The position numbers were made by a program, and so were the translations under genes. Of a DNA stretch of 64,000 nucleotides, positions 1 through 11,283 are shown piece by piece. Position 1 is the first letter of the stretch, and each line of letters begins with the position of its first letter. Location: contig CAWECB010000003.1 in NCBI GenBank assembly GCA_963807465.1, positions 248,001-312,000 on the forward strand, given 5' to 3'. The notes beneath the pieces were generated by a model. The model worked only from the letters and a program-made list of their open reading frames with translations. It had not been told where the DNA came from and did not search any database. This stretch comes from CAWECB01 sp963807465 (GTDB lineage Bacteria > Patescibacteriota > Minisyncoccia > Minisyncoccales > Minisyncoccaceae).

Positions 1-2
1 GG

Positions 3-1105
3 GGAAGCATTGACGGCGTCTGCGGCTCTGCCAACAAAGCTTACGCATATTCAGATACCACCTACGGTACGGATACTTTCTGTTCGGTCGGAACAGCTAG
101 TCCCACAAGTCCCGCCTTCCCGGCTCAGGGAGGATCGACATCATGGACCTGCAGCGGAACTAACGGCGGAAACACGGCAAGCTGTTCCGCTTCAAGACCT
201 GTAGCTCCCGTCAACGGGGCCTGCGGCGTTGCTAACAACCACTACAGGTCATCGACTCCTACGGGAACGGATGCCTGCACCAGTGGAACGATCACCGGCA
301 TGGCTGGATCGTATTTCTGGACCTGTGCGGGTTCCGGCGGAGGATCCAGTCCTTCTTGTGCGACCGTCGCGGCAACCTACACGATTACCCAGTTCACGAC
401 CGTCGGAACTACTTCTTGGACCGTTCCTACTGGTGTTACTCAAGTGGAAGTCCTTGTTGTCGCTGGCGGCGGCGGAGGAGGACAAGATAGATCTGGCGGC
501 GGTGGCGCCGGCGGATTAGTTTATAATTCAGCGTTGTCAGTGTCTGGGAGCGTAACAGTGGCTGTTGGTGCCGGCGGTGCAGTCGAATCAAGGAGGAAAT
601 TCTATTTTTGGGACAATAACAGCAATAGGTGGAGGGGCTGGAGCGGGAAGCGCTAGCACCACAAACATGAACGGAGGATCTGGCGGCGGCGGTTCGCCAT
701 ACGCAGGTGCGGGAACTTCGACATCGGGAACGGGAGGCACGAGTTATGGTAATGCCGGCGGAGCGAATGGTTCTGGTTCGGCCGGATCTTTTACTGCAGG
801 CGGCGGCGGCGGCCGGCGGAGCAGGAATAGCGGGAGCTACGGTTAGTACCGGAGTTGGCGGAGCAGGAATGGCATTTTCCATAACAGGAACCTCTGTATA
901 TTATGCAGGCGGCGGAGGAGGAGGAGGATGGGATAGGGCTGGAGGAACTGCCGGTGCAGGCGGCGGCGCGGGGGGATATAATGCTGTCGGAACTGCCGGA
1001 ACTAATGGTTTGGGCGGCGGTGGCGGAGGAGGAGGAGCTGGCTCTCAGCTAGGTGGCGCAGGTGGTTCTGGTATCGTCATCATAAAATATATAAACAATT
1101 ATTGA
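3..1105 (+). CDS. Gly-rich prepilin-like surface protein, 3' part only, two frame breaks
   Basis: The 5' end lies outside the window. Translation starts in frame 3 with a Cys-containing repeat (NGACG..AN.., TYGTDTFCS, STSWTCSG) and continues into FTTVGTTSWTVPTGVTQVE and a long Gly-rich tail ending GSGIVIIKYINNY. This matches the end of the complete paralogue at 15898-17805 (GSGVVIIKYINNY). The frame moves near 575-585 (after GAGGA, into GGNSIFGTITAIGGG) and again inside a GGC run near 800-815. Both are probably indel errors, although a decayed gene cannot be excluded. Family knowledge suggests a secreted or pilus-associated surface protein with a Gly-rich domain. The function is unknown. It lies 32 bases upstream of ligA. 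Confidence 0.7.
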
Positions 1106-1137
1106 AGATATTTCTAAAAGATAGAAAAGATTAAGAG

Positions 1138-3195
1138 ATGAAGAAAGAAGAAGCAAAAAGAAGGATTGAAAAACTGAGAGGGCTGATCAACCGTTATCGC
1201 TATCTTTACCATGTCTTAGACAGGTCGGAGGTTTCCGATGAGGTCAATGATTCTTTGAAGAAAGAGCTTTTCGATTTGGAGCAGCAGTTTCCCGACTTGA
1301 TCACTCCCGACTCTCCGACGCAGAAAGTCGGAGGCGAAGCGCTCCAGATGTTCCAGAAGTTCAAACACTCGCAGATGATGGTTTCTTTCTACGATACGTT
1401 CTCGAGGGAAGACATGGATGATTGGGAGAACAGGAACAGGAAGCTTTTGACAGGAGAAGAATTCAAGAAAGTCGATTATTACTGCGAGCCCAAGCTCGAC
1501 GGCTTGGCCATAGAGCTCATTTATGAAAAAGGGATATTGAAGGTGGGAGCGACCAGGGGCGACGGCAGGATAGGGGAGAATGTCACGCAGAATATCAAGA
1601 CCATCGACTCCATTCCTTTGAGATTAAGAAGCAAGGAAGAGGTTATCAAGGAATTGGAAGAGGAAGGACTGCAGCATATCGTGAAAGAGATAAGATCGAA
1701 AGGATTGGATAACATTGTCATAAGGGGTGAGGCGATCATCACCAAGAAGGAGTTTGAAAAGACGAACAAAGAAAGGGAGAAGCAGGGACTTCCCCTGTAT
1801 GCCAATCCGAGGAACTTGGCCGCGGGCTCGATAAGGCAGCTGGATCCGAAGATTACAGCCGAAAGAAAGCTGGACGCGGATTTTTACGACCTGGTCACCG
1901 ACTTGGGACAAATCACCCACGAAGAAGAACACAAGATATTGAAAGCATTGGGGCTGAAGACAAATAACAAGTACAACAGGTTCTGCAAGAACATGGACGA
2001 AGTATTCGGATTTTACGATTATTGGCACGAGCACAGGGAGAAGCTGCCGTATGAGATAGACGGGACCGTGGTTTCCATAAACAACAACAAGATATTCGAA
2101 GAATTGGGAATTGTCGGCAAGGCTCCGAGGGGAGCGATAGCGTTGAAGTTTCCCCTGAAACAGGCGACGACTATCGTCGAAGACATCAAGGTCCAGGTGG
2201 GAAGGACGGGAGCGATAACGCCGGTAGCGGTTTTGAAGCCGGTCGAGATAAACGGCGTGACCGTAAGCAGGGCGACCCTGCATAACGAGAAGGAGATAGG
2301 GAGGCTGGGACTGAGGATCGGAGATACGGCGGTCGTCGGAAGGGCCGGGGACGTGATTCCCGAAGTCATGAAAGTGTTCCCCGAGCTCCGAACCGGGAAA
2401 GAGAAGAAATTCAAGATGCCGGAAAGGTGCCCTTCATGCGATACCAAGCTCGTCAAAGACGGAGAAATCGTCTGGAGATGCCCCAATCCCAAATGTTTTT
2501 CGAGGACGCTCGCAGGGTTCAAGCATTTCGTTTCGAGGGGCGCTTTCGATATCAGCGGGGTGGGGCCGAAGATCATAGCCAAGTTCATAGACGAGGGGCT
2601 CATTTCCGACCCCGCGGATCTATTCGAATTGAAAGAAGGGGATATCCTTCCTCTAGAGAGGTTTGCCGACAAATCCGCCAAGAAGATCGTAAGCGGGATC
2701 CAGGCGAGAAAAGAAGTTCCCTTGTCCCGATTCATCTACGCCCTGGGAATCAGGAATGCGGGGCAGAAGACTTCCCAGGATCTGGCCAGGAAATTCAATT
2801 CGATAGAGAGGATAAAAGAAGCGTCCATCGAAGAACTGGAAGATATTTCCGATATCGGTCCTATCGTCGCCGAATCTGTGGTCGACTGGTTCAGAGACAA
2901 GGACAATCTGAAATTATTGGAAAAGCTCAAGAGGAGCGGGGTCAAATACTCCGAAGAGCATGTGGGAAGCCGGCTTGCCGGGAAGAAGTTCGTAATTACC
3001 GGAACCTTGGAAAAGATGAGTAGGGAAGAGGCAAGAGAAAGGATTATTTCCTTGGGCGGAGACGCATCCGAAGCTGTTTCAAGGAATATCGACTATTTGG
3101 TAGTCGGAGAAAATCCTGGATCAAAGTATGACAAGGCTAAAAAACTGGGAGTCAAAATACTCGGTGAAGAAGAATTCTTAAAAATGATAAAGTAA
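1138..3195 (+). CDS. ligA: NAD-dependent DNA ligase LigA
   Basis: Seals nicks in DNA during replication and repair using NAD+. The 685-residue product has normal family length. The adenylation motif KLDG is present, with the active-site Lys at residue 119 (EPKLDGLAIELIY). It is followed by the OB-fold region, a four-Cys zinc finger (CPSC then CPNPKC), helix-hairpin-helix repeats, and a C-terminal BRCT domain (KKFVITGTLEKMSREEARE). The N-terminal domain carries the usual RYRYLYHVLD motif for NAD binding. The ATG at 1138 gives the expected N terminus, with no clear Shine-Dalgarno site. The stop overlaps the next gene's start (TAATG), so the two are translationally coupled. Confidence 0.97.
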   Translation: MKKEEAKRRIEKLRGLINRYRYLYHVLDRSEVSDEVNDSLKKELFDLEQQFPDLITPDSPTQKVGGEALQMFQKFKHSQMMVSFYDTFSREDMDDWENRNRKLLTGEEFKKVDYYCEPKLDGLAIELIYEKGILKVGATRGDGRIGENVTQNIKTIDSIPLRLRSKEEVIKELEEEGLQHIVKEIRSKGLDNIVIRGEAIITKKEFEKTNKEREKQGLPLYANPRNLAAGSIRQLDPKITAERKLDADFYDLVTDLGQITHEEEHKILKALGLKTNNKYNRFCKNMDEVFGFYDYWHEHREKLPYEIDGTVVSINNNKIFEELGIVGKAPRGAIALKFPLKQATTIVEDIKVQVGRTGAITPVAVLKPVEINGVTVSRATLHNEKEIGRLGLRIGDTAVVGRAGDVIPEVMKVFPELRTGKEKKFKMPERCPSCDTKLVKDGEIVWRCPNPKCFSRTLAGFKHFVSRGAFDISGVGPKIIAKFIDEGLISDPADLFELKEGDILPLERFADKSAKKIVSGIQARKEVPLSRFIYALGIRNAGQKTSQDLARKFNSIERIKEASIEELEDISDIGPIVAESVVDWFRDKDNLKLLEKLKRSGVKYSEEHVGSRLAGKKFVITGTLEKMSREEARERIISLGGDASEAVSRNIDYLVVGENPGSKYDKAKKLGVKILGEEEFLKMIK

Positions 3196-4289
3196 TGTCT
3201 TTCATCAATCATATTAAAAAGATGGATTGGGCCTTGATTGTTGTAAGCATTGCCCTCGCTATTTTTGGGCTGGTGGCGATATATAGCACCTGTTTGAGGG
3301 GCGGGGATTTTTCCAACTTATATAAGCAGGCGGGATTCCTTGTTTTAAGTCTGGCTTGCATGTTCGGCGTGAGCTTCATAGACAGCAGAACCATAAGGGA
3401 GAATTCGTCGATAATCCTTACCTTGTATTTTTTGTGCGTAATAGCCCTTATCGGAATTTTCTTTTTTGCCCCAGAGATAAGGGGAATAAAATCATGGTAT
3501 AAGATAGGAGATTTTTCTTTCGACCCCATTGAGCCTATGAAGATAGTCCTCATACTTGTACTCGCCAAGTATTTTAGCAAAAGGCACACCGAATCATACA
3601 GAGTGAGCAACATTGTCCTTTCTGGGATTTACGCCCTGGCTCCGGCCGTTCTAGTTTTCTTTCGTCCGGAATTCGGTTCGGTTTTGATAATCGGGGCGAT
3701 CTGGCTGGGCATACTTCTGGTTTCGGGAATCAGGCTCAGGAACTTTTTCATTCTTTGCTTGGCTTTTCTCATTGTATTTTCATCATTATGGATGTTTTTG
3801 TTTAAAGATTACCAAAGGAACAGAGTTTTGAGCTTTATCGCCCCCCAGGCGGATCAGCTCGGTTCCGGCTGGAGCCAGAATCAAGCGAAGATAAGCATAG
3901 GGTCGGGAGGAATTGTGGGACAGGGGATAGGCAGGGGGTCGCAGACGCAATACGGATTCCTGTCCGAACCCCAGACGGACTTCATCTTTTCCGTCATAGG
4001 GGAAGAGACTGGACTTCTGGGAATAACGGCATTGTTGGGATTGTTCGCGCTTCTTTTCTGGAGGATATTGAGGATAGCCTTGAATGCCCGGTCCAATTTC
4101 GCAAGATTGTTTGCAATAGGCCTTGCAATTTCCCTTTTTATCCAGATGGCAATCAATGTCGGAATGAATACGGCCATGCTTCCGGTAATAGGTATTCCAT
4201 TGCCATTGATAAGTTACGGGGGAGGGAACCTTATCTTTACCTTTATTGCTTTCGGCATATTGCAGAACATCAAAGTTACGGACTCTTGA
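3195..4289 (+). CDS. SEDS-family peptidoglycan glycosyltransferase (RodA/FtsW)
   Basis: Polymerises lipid II into peptidoglycan glycan strands at the membrane. The 364-residue protein has about ten hydrophobic segments and the family signatures GWSQNQAKISIGSGG, GFLSEPQTDFIFSVIGEE (containing the catalytic region of the large loop), and the C-terminal GIPLPLISYGGGNLI. The short length and absence of a cytoplasmic tail fit RodA better than FtsW, but the sequence alone does not decide. The ATG shares a base with the ligA stop codon, so it is in an operon with ligA. Confidence 0.9.
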   Translation: MSFINHIKKMDWALIVVSIALAIFGLVAIYSTCLRGGDFSNLYKQAGFLVLSLACMFGVSFIDSRTIRENSSIILTLYFLCVIALIGIFFFAPEIRGIKSWYKIGDFSFDPIEPMKIVLILVLAKYFSKRHTESYRVSNIVLSGIYALAPAVLVFFRPEFGSVLIIGAIWLGILLVSGIRLRNFFILCLAFLIVFSSLWMFLFKDYQRNRVLSFIAPQADQLGSGWSQNQAKISIGSGGIVGQGIGRGSQTQYGFLSEPQTDFIFSVIGEETGLLGITALLGLFALLFWRILRIALNARSNFARLFAIGLAISLFIQMAINVGMNTAMLPVIGIPLPLISYGGGNLIFTFIAFGILQNIKVTDS

Positions 4290-4313
4290 CAATAATTATA
4301 TTTATGATAGGAT
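4286..4313 (+). promoter_or_regulatory. Putative rpoBC promoter (TTGACA-N16-TAGGAT)
   Basis: TTGACA at 4286-4291 and TAGGAT at 4308-4313, 16 bases apart. The -35 box overlaps the end of the SEDS gene. The resulting rpoB leader would be about 145 bases, with nothing recognisable in it. The -10 matches the consensus at four of six bases. Confidence 0.5.
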
Positions 4314-4464
4314 AGGTTTAATTTGTAAAATAATTACTTGCTATTTTGATTTTAGATTATTTTTTCCTTAATTAATCGCAACTCTCACACCCTTACAAAA
4401 AATATAAAACGGGGTATTTTTTTGTTTGAATGCCGAATTTTTAGTCTTTAAGCTTAAACAAATT

Positions 4465-7400
4465 ATGAAAATCAAAACCAAAGATTTTTCAAAAAGCAAG
4501 ATTTCCTACTATTTGCCGAGCCTCATCTTCATGCAGCAGGAAAGCGGGAGGCAGTTCTGGGAAGAGGAATTAAGAGACCTCTTTGCAGAAGTTTCTCCCA
4601 TCAAGGACTATACCGGCAAAGAGTTTGAACTCCACTTCTTGGACTACAAGCTTGGCAACCCCAATTATCCTTCGGGATTCGAGGCGAGAGAGAATAATGA
4701 TTCTTTCGTCGCTCCTTTAAGAGTGAGGACGAAGCTCATCAATCTGAAAACCAAAAGAGCCCAAGAGCAGGAAATCTTCTTCGGCAATTTTCCCCTTTTA
4801 ACAGAAAAGGGAACTTTTGTTTTGAACGGAGTCGAAAGGGTTGTCATTTCACAACTAATCCGTTCTCCAGGAGTGTTCTTTCCTTTGAATATGAATAAGG
4901 GAGTGAGATGCTTCGGAGCAAAAATCATTCCCAATAGGGGATCTTGGCTTGAGTTCGAAACTGACGCCTCGGGAGTGATTGGAGTCAAGATAGACAGGAA
5001 AAGAAAAGTTCCTTCAACTACGCTTTTGAAGGCATTGGGCGGATTTAACGACAATGACATTAAGGAAATGTTTACCGGAACGGGCGGGGAAGTGGATTAC
5101 ATTGAAGAGACCCTGAAAAAAGACCCGGCCCATAATCAGGAAGAAGCGTTATTGGAAATCTATCAGAGATTGAGGTCCGGCGAAATGGTTAATCCCGATT
5201 CCGCGAGGGAACTCATATTCAACATGTTCTTCAATTTTGACAGGTATGACCTTTCAAAGGTGGGAAGATGGAAGATGTGGTCAAGACTTCCCGAGCTTAA
5301 GCCGAAGAAGGACAGGGAAATGGCAAAGGAGGATAGGGTATTATCTATAGAAGACATTGTTGCCGTGATAAAAGAGATTATAAGGTTGAATAAGGACCCC
5401 ATGGCTTCGCCCGATCAGATAGACCACTTGGGAAACAGGAGGGTAAGGACCATATCAGAGCTTTTATCGAATAAATTAAGAGTCGGAATCGCAAGAATGT
5501 CGAGGATCATAAAAGACAGGATGTCCACCTTGGATTTCGAAAATTTGTCCCCAGTCCAACTCATAAACCCGAGGCCCTTCGTTGCTCAGGTAACGCAGTT
5601 CTTTACTGCGAGCCAGTTCTCGCAATTTATGGATAACACTAATCCCTTGTCCGAACTGGAACACAAAAGAAGGCTTACTGCTACCGGTCCCGGAGGTTTG
5701 ACTAGGGAAAGGGCGGGTTTTGACGTGAGAGACGTGCAACCTTCGCACTACGGAAGGATTTGTCCCATTCAGACCCCCGAGGGTCCGAACGTCGGATTGG
5801 TGACCCACTTGTCACTATACGCAAGGTTGAACCCTTACGGATTTTTGGAAACTCCTTACTTTAAGGTTGAGAATGGAAAAGTCACCAATGACATCTACTA
5901 CATGGATGCCAATGCCGAAGAAAGATTTAATATCGCTCCGGCGAGTATCTTGACCGATGAAAAAGGGAAAATAATGAATGAGAGAGTTGAGGCGAGGATA
6001 AAGGGGGAGCCGGGAGAGATAGAAAGGGAAAAGATAGACTATGTTGATGTTTCTCCTCAACAGTTCATTTCGGTTGCCACTGGTTTGATTCCGTTCTTAC
6101 AGAACGATGACGCGAACAGGGCGCAAATGGGTTCGAATATGCAGAGACAGGCAGTTCCTCTGGTCAATCCCGAACCGCCTCTGGTCGGGACAGGGCTGGA
6201 AGCGATCGTGGCTAGAGACTCCGGACAACTGATTACTTCCGAAGAAGCGGGGAAGGTTGTTAAAGTCGATGCGCGGGAAGTGCAAGTGAAAGGAACCTCA
6301 TCGGGAAAGGTAAAGATATATCCCGTAAGAATATTTGACAGAACCAACCAGTATTCGTGCTTCCACCAGATACCAGTCGTGAACAAGGGGGACGCGGTCA
6401 AGAAAGGAGACGCTTTAATTGAAGGAGGCTCTATTTCTCAAGGTAGATTGGCTTTGGGAAGGAACTTGCTGGTGGCTTTTATCTCGTGGAGAGGAAACAC
6501 TTTTGAAGACGCCATCGTCTTATCGGACAAGCTGGTGAAAAATGACGTGTTTACGTCCGTTCACATCGAAGACTTCTTCTGCGACGTAAGGGAGACTAAG
6601 CTTGGACCGGAGGTCACGACTTCTGACATTCCTAACGTCGGAGAAGACAAATTGAAAGACTTGGATGAAGACGGAATCGTCAGGATCGGGGCCGAAGTCG
6701 GACCTAATGACATTCTGGTCGGAAAGATTTCGCCCAAAGGCGAGGCCGATTTGTCGGCAGAAGAAAGGTTATTGAGAGCCATCTTCGGCGAAAAGGCCAA
6801 AGAGGTCAAGGATACCTCGTTAAGACTGGAACACGGAAAGAGAGGAAGGGTGACAGACGTCAAGGTGTTTGCGAGGAGCGAAGGATATATGTTGGAGCCA
6901 GGAGTCATTAAGAGGATAAGGGTAAGAATTTCAGAAGAAAGAAAGATACAGGTCGGAGACAAACTGGCCGGAAGGCACGGGAACAAGGGTATTATCGCAA
7001 AGATATTGCCCGCGGAAGAAATGCCATTCTTGGAAGACGGAACTACCGTCGATATCATCTTGAATCCGCTATCAGTTGCTTCGAGAATGAACCTGGGACA
7101 AATTTTGGAAACTCATTTCGGTTTGGCTGTGAACAAATTCGGGCTATCTGGCGGAGACTCCTTCTTTGGCTGGAGCGGTTGAATCCGACATTAAGGAAGA
7201 GCTGAAGAAAGCGGGCTATCCCGAAGACGGGAAATTGAGGCTTGTCGACCCGGAAACCGGAGAATTTTTCCCGGAGAAGATTACGGTCGGATACATTTAT
7301 ATGATTAAGCTGGCGCACATGGTCGAAGACAAGATACATATGCGTTCGATCGGACCATACTCACTTATAACCCAGCAGCCGTTGGGAGGAAAGGCCCAAT

Positions 7401-7651
7401 TCGGAGGACAGAGGTTTGGAGAGATGGAAGTCTGGGCGCTTGAGGGATACGGTGCGGCATACACCTTGCAGGAAATGCTTACCATCAAATCGGATGACGT
7501 CACCGGTCGTGCGGCCACCTACGAATCGATACTGAAGGGCGAAAAGATCAAGAACCCGAACATCCCGGCATCATTCAATCTTTTGCTGGCGGAATTAAAG
7601 GCTCTTTCTCTGAATGTTATAATCAAAGGAAAGACCGAAGAAGAAGACTAA
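4465..7651 (+). CDS. rpoB: DNA-directed RNA polymerase subunit beta (one frame break)
   Basis: Catalytic beta subunit of RNA polymerase. Typical blocks are intact: GTFVLNGVERVVISQLIRSPG, the rifampicin-region motif SQFMDNTNPLSELEHKRRL, ICPIQTPEGPNVGL, the C-terminal GDKLAGRHGNKGI, and IGPYSLITQQPLGGKAQFGGQR. The frame changes once near 7145-7153; the downstream frame resumes with ETPSLAGAVESDIKEEL, the expected continuation, so this is one gene. The total is about 1,060 residues, short compared with E. coli and typical of beta lacking the lineage-specific insertions. An upstream TTG at 4426 extends the frame, but the ATG at 4465 (MKIKTKDFSK) is the more likely start. rpoC follows after 17 bases. 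Confidence 0.93.
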
Positions 7652-7668
7652 TATTAAATTAAAATAAT

Positions 7669-10600
7669 ATGTTTGTCTCTAATTTAGAATCATTAAGGAT
7701 AAAGCTGGCCTCTCCTACCGAGGTATTGAACTGGTCGCACGGCGAAGTGACCAAACCCGAGACCATCAACTACAGGACCCAGCGACCCGAGAAAGATGGC
7801 TTTTCTGCGAGAAAATTTTCGGTCCCACTAAGGATTACGAATGCTATTGCGGGAAATACAAGAGGATAAGATACAAGGGAATCGTCTGCGATAGTTGCGG
7901 GGTCGAAGTGACCAAGTCATCGGTCAGAAGGGAAAGGATGGGGCACATTAAGCTGGCCACCCCAGTTTCGCACATCTGGTTTTTAAAGGGGGTTCCGTCA
8001 AGGATCGGAATGGTTTTGGGCTTGCCTTTGCACAAGGTTGAGGAAGTTATATACTTCGTTTCCTATCTTGTGACCAAGGTCAACGAAGATTTGAAATCGA
8101 AGGTATTGGACGAGATAGAGGAAGAATTTAAAAGCAAGGGAAAAGACATAAAAAAGAATTCCGGAGCCAAGGAAAAAGACATGAACGAAGCCTTGGAAGA
8201 ATTGAAAAAAGCCAAAGACAAGGCCAAGCAGGAGGTTAACTCCATAAAACCCCTCGAGGTTTTTAACGAGATTGATTATCACCGCCTTTCTTTGAAATAT
8301 GGGGAAATATTCGATGCGGGAACGGGAGCGGAAACATTGAAAGAACTTTTCGACAAGGTTGATTTAGGAGAAGGAGATGGAGAAGATAAGGAAACAGATG
8401 GAAGAGAAGAAGTCGACCGAGGAGAAGAAGATCGTTTTACGAAGATTGAAGATGTTACAGGGATATGAAGCACGCAGGCGTCAGGCCCGAATGGATGTTT
8501 ACCGAAGTTCTTGCCGGTTTTGCCTCCGGATTTGAGGCCGATGGTGCAATTGGACGGAGGAAGGTATGCTTCTTCGGACTTGAACGACCTGTACAGAAGG
8601 GTCATCAACAGAAATAACCGGTTGAAATATTTATTGGAAATAAACGCTCCAGATGTAATCGTCAGGAATGAAAAGAGGATGCTCCAGGAAGCGGTTGATG
8701 CTTTGATTGATAACAAAATGAGAAAGAGCACGACAACCCAGGCCTCGACCGGAGGCAGAAGGCTTATTGAAGAGCTTGGCCGATATGCTGCAGGGAAAAC
8801 AGGGAAGGTTTAGGCAGAACCTGCTCGGTAAAAGAGTTGATTATTCGGGCCGAAGCGTAATTGTCGTCGGACCGAATTTGAAATTGAACGAATGCGGCGT
8901 TCCGAAGAAGATGGCTTTGGAATTATTTAAGCCTTTTGTCATCAAGAAATTACTGGAAAAGGAACTGGCTTTTAATGTGAGAGGAGCTTCAAGGCTGATT
9001 GAAGAAGAAACTGATGAAATCTGGGCTGCCTTGGAAGAAGTTGTTAAAGAAAAGCTGGTTCTTTTGAACAGGGCTCCGACTTTGCACAGATTGGGAGTCC
9101 AGGCTTTCCGCCCCATCTTGATTGAAGGAGAGGCTATAAGGCTGCATCCTTTGGTTTGTACCGCTTTCAACGCCGACTTTGACGGAGACCAGATGGCCAT
9201 CCATGTTCCTTTGTCCGAAGAGGCCCAGCAAGAAGCGAGAGAAAGAATGCTTTCTTCGGTTAACCTTTTAAAGCCCTCGACCGGAGACCCCATCATGATT
9301 CCGACCAAGGATATTGTTTTGGGATGCTATTATTTGACCAAGATTATTCCCGGATTGGAAGGGGAAAATAAGATTTTCAGTTCCAAAGAAGACGACTTTG
9401 ATAGCACACAATTTAAAGAAGATAAACTTGAAAGCGGAATCAAGGTCAGAATGAATGACAAGCTCATCGAAACCAGCGCCGGAGGAATTATCTTTAATGA
9501 TGTTTTACCTTCTAGATTTCGAATATCAGAACGACCTGATGGATTCAAAGACCTTGAAAAAGGATGATTAACAGGGTCATCGACATTTACGGGAACAATG
9601 CCGTCGAAACTTTGGACAAGATAAAGCAACTGGGATTTAAATATTCAACCCGATCGGGAATCACCTGGGGAATGGACGACTTGACCGTTCCCAAGGAAAA
9701 GCCGGCCTTGATAGCCGAAGCGGAAAAGAAGATAGCCGAGATAGAAAAATATTACGAAAAGGGTTTACTGTCCAAAGATGAGAAATCGAACCAGGTCATC
9801 GAGGTTTGGAAAAAGGTGAAGACCGAAATCGAGAAGTTGGTGCCTAAAGCTATTTCTTCGGACAGTCCGGTATTTATCGATTGTCGATTCCGGTTCGAGA
9901 GGATCATGGTCCCAGCCGGTCCAGATGGCGGGCATGAAGGGATCTGGTTGCCAATCCGGCGGGAAGGATCATCGAATTAGCCATTAAGAATTCTTTTAAA
10001 GAAGGCTTTGATGTATTGGAATATTTCATTTCTACCCACGGAGCGAGAAAAGGTACCGCCGATACCGCCCTAAGGACTTCTACTTCTGGTTATCTTACGA
10101 GAAGGCTCGTTGACGTGGGTCATGACGTAATCATCAACGAAGATGACTGCGGAGACAAGGAGGGACTTATCGTTTACAAAAAAGACGCAGATGAAATCAA
10201 CCAAGATTTCACCCATAAGATATTCGGGAGAATTTCTTTGGAGAAAATCGAAGATCCCGAGACCAAAGAGGTCGTGGTAAAATCAGGACAACCTATTGAT
10301 TTGAAGACTGCCCATAAGATCAAAGAAATGAAGAGTGTGGAATCCTTGAAGGTAAGGTCTCCCTTGACGTGCAAATGCATAAGGGGAATTTGCCAGAAAT
10401 GCTACGGCCTGGATCTTGGCTGGAAAGGAATGATAAAGATGGGGGAGGCGGTTGGTGTTGTTGCCGCTCAGGCCATCGGAGAACCGGGAACGCAATTGAC
10501 CATGAGAACTTTCCATACCGGAGGCGTGGCTGGAGAGGCTGACATTACCCGAGGTCTGCCGAGAGTCGAAGAGATATTCGAGAGGAGGCCCCCGAAAGGA

Positions 10601-11281
10601 GAAGCGGAAATGTGCCTTAAGGACGGAAAAGTTATAGAAGTTGAAGAGAAGAAGGGCATCATTAAAATTTTGAACAGTAAGGACGAGAAGAAGAAAGAAG
10701 AGGAAGCTGTTGAATACAAAATTTCTCCGTCCGTTGAAATACTGGTCAAGGCCGGAGACACAGTCAAGAAAGGTGATCCGCTATGCGCAGGCTCTCTTGA
10801 TCTGAAGAAGCTATTCAAGCTCTTGGGTAAGAAAGCAGTTCAAGATTATATTATCAAAGAGATTCAGAAGGTGTATGTTTCCCAAGGCGTGTCCATCAAT
10901 GACAAACATGTGGAAATCATAGTCAGGCAAATGTTCTCAAGAGTGAGGATCAGAGATGTCGGAGACAGCCATTTATCTCAAGACGAAATCATGTCCAGGG
11001 GCAAGCTCTTGGAAGAGAATGAGGTTTTGGAAAAAGAAGGCAAAAAGCTAATCAGGGCGGACGACATGCTGTTGGGAGTGTCCAAAGTTGCTTTGAATAC
11101 GGACAGTTTCCTTTCAGCTGCATCCTTCCAGGAGACATCAAGGGTTCTTATTGAAGCAGCGCTTCGGAGGACAGGAAGACAAACTTATGGGTCTCAAGGA
11201 AAACGTCATTATCGGAAAACTGGTTCCCATCGGCACCGGTTTGAGGTATAATAAAGGGATAAGAAATAACATATACCTTGA
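7669..11281 (+). CDS. rpoC: DNA-directed RNA polymerase subunit beta' (about ten frame breaks)
   Basis: Catalytic beta' subunit. The N-terminal zinc-binding region CYCGKYKRIRYKGIVCDSCG is readable after the first shift. The lid/rudder region carries PPDLRPMVQLDGGR, and the active-site motif NADFDGDQMAIH is intact near 9170-9205. The C-terminal half has GEPGTQLTMRTFHTGG and a second Cys cluster (CKCIRGICQKC). The frame changes near 7800, 8400, 8460, 8508, 8765, 9510, 9562, 9875, 9945 and 11155. Every fragment continues the same protein in family order. An essential single-copy gene broken this often points to indel errors rather than decay. The 3' end is uncertain because the last frame runs on into ftsK; the true stop is probably between about 11230 and 11281. 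Confidence 0.88.
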
Positions 11282-11283
11282 TT

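Noticed and set aside
436..882. Long - strand frame opposite the Gly-rich gene
   Set aside because: Arg/Ser-rich translation is the antisense of GGC/GGA repeats; the + strand frames match the paralogue at 15898.
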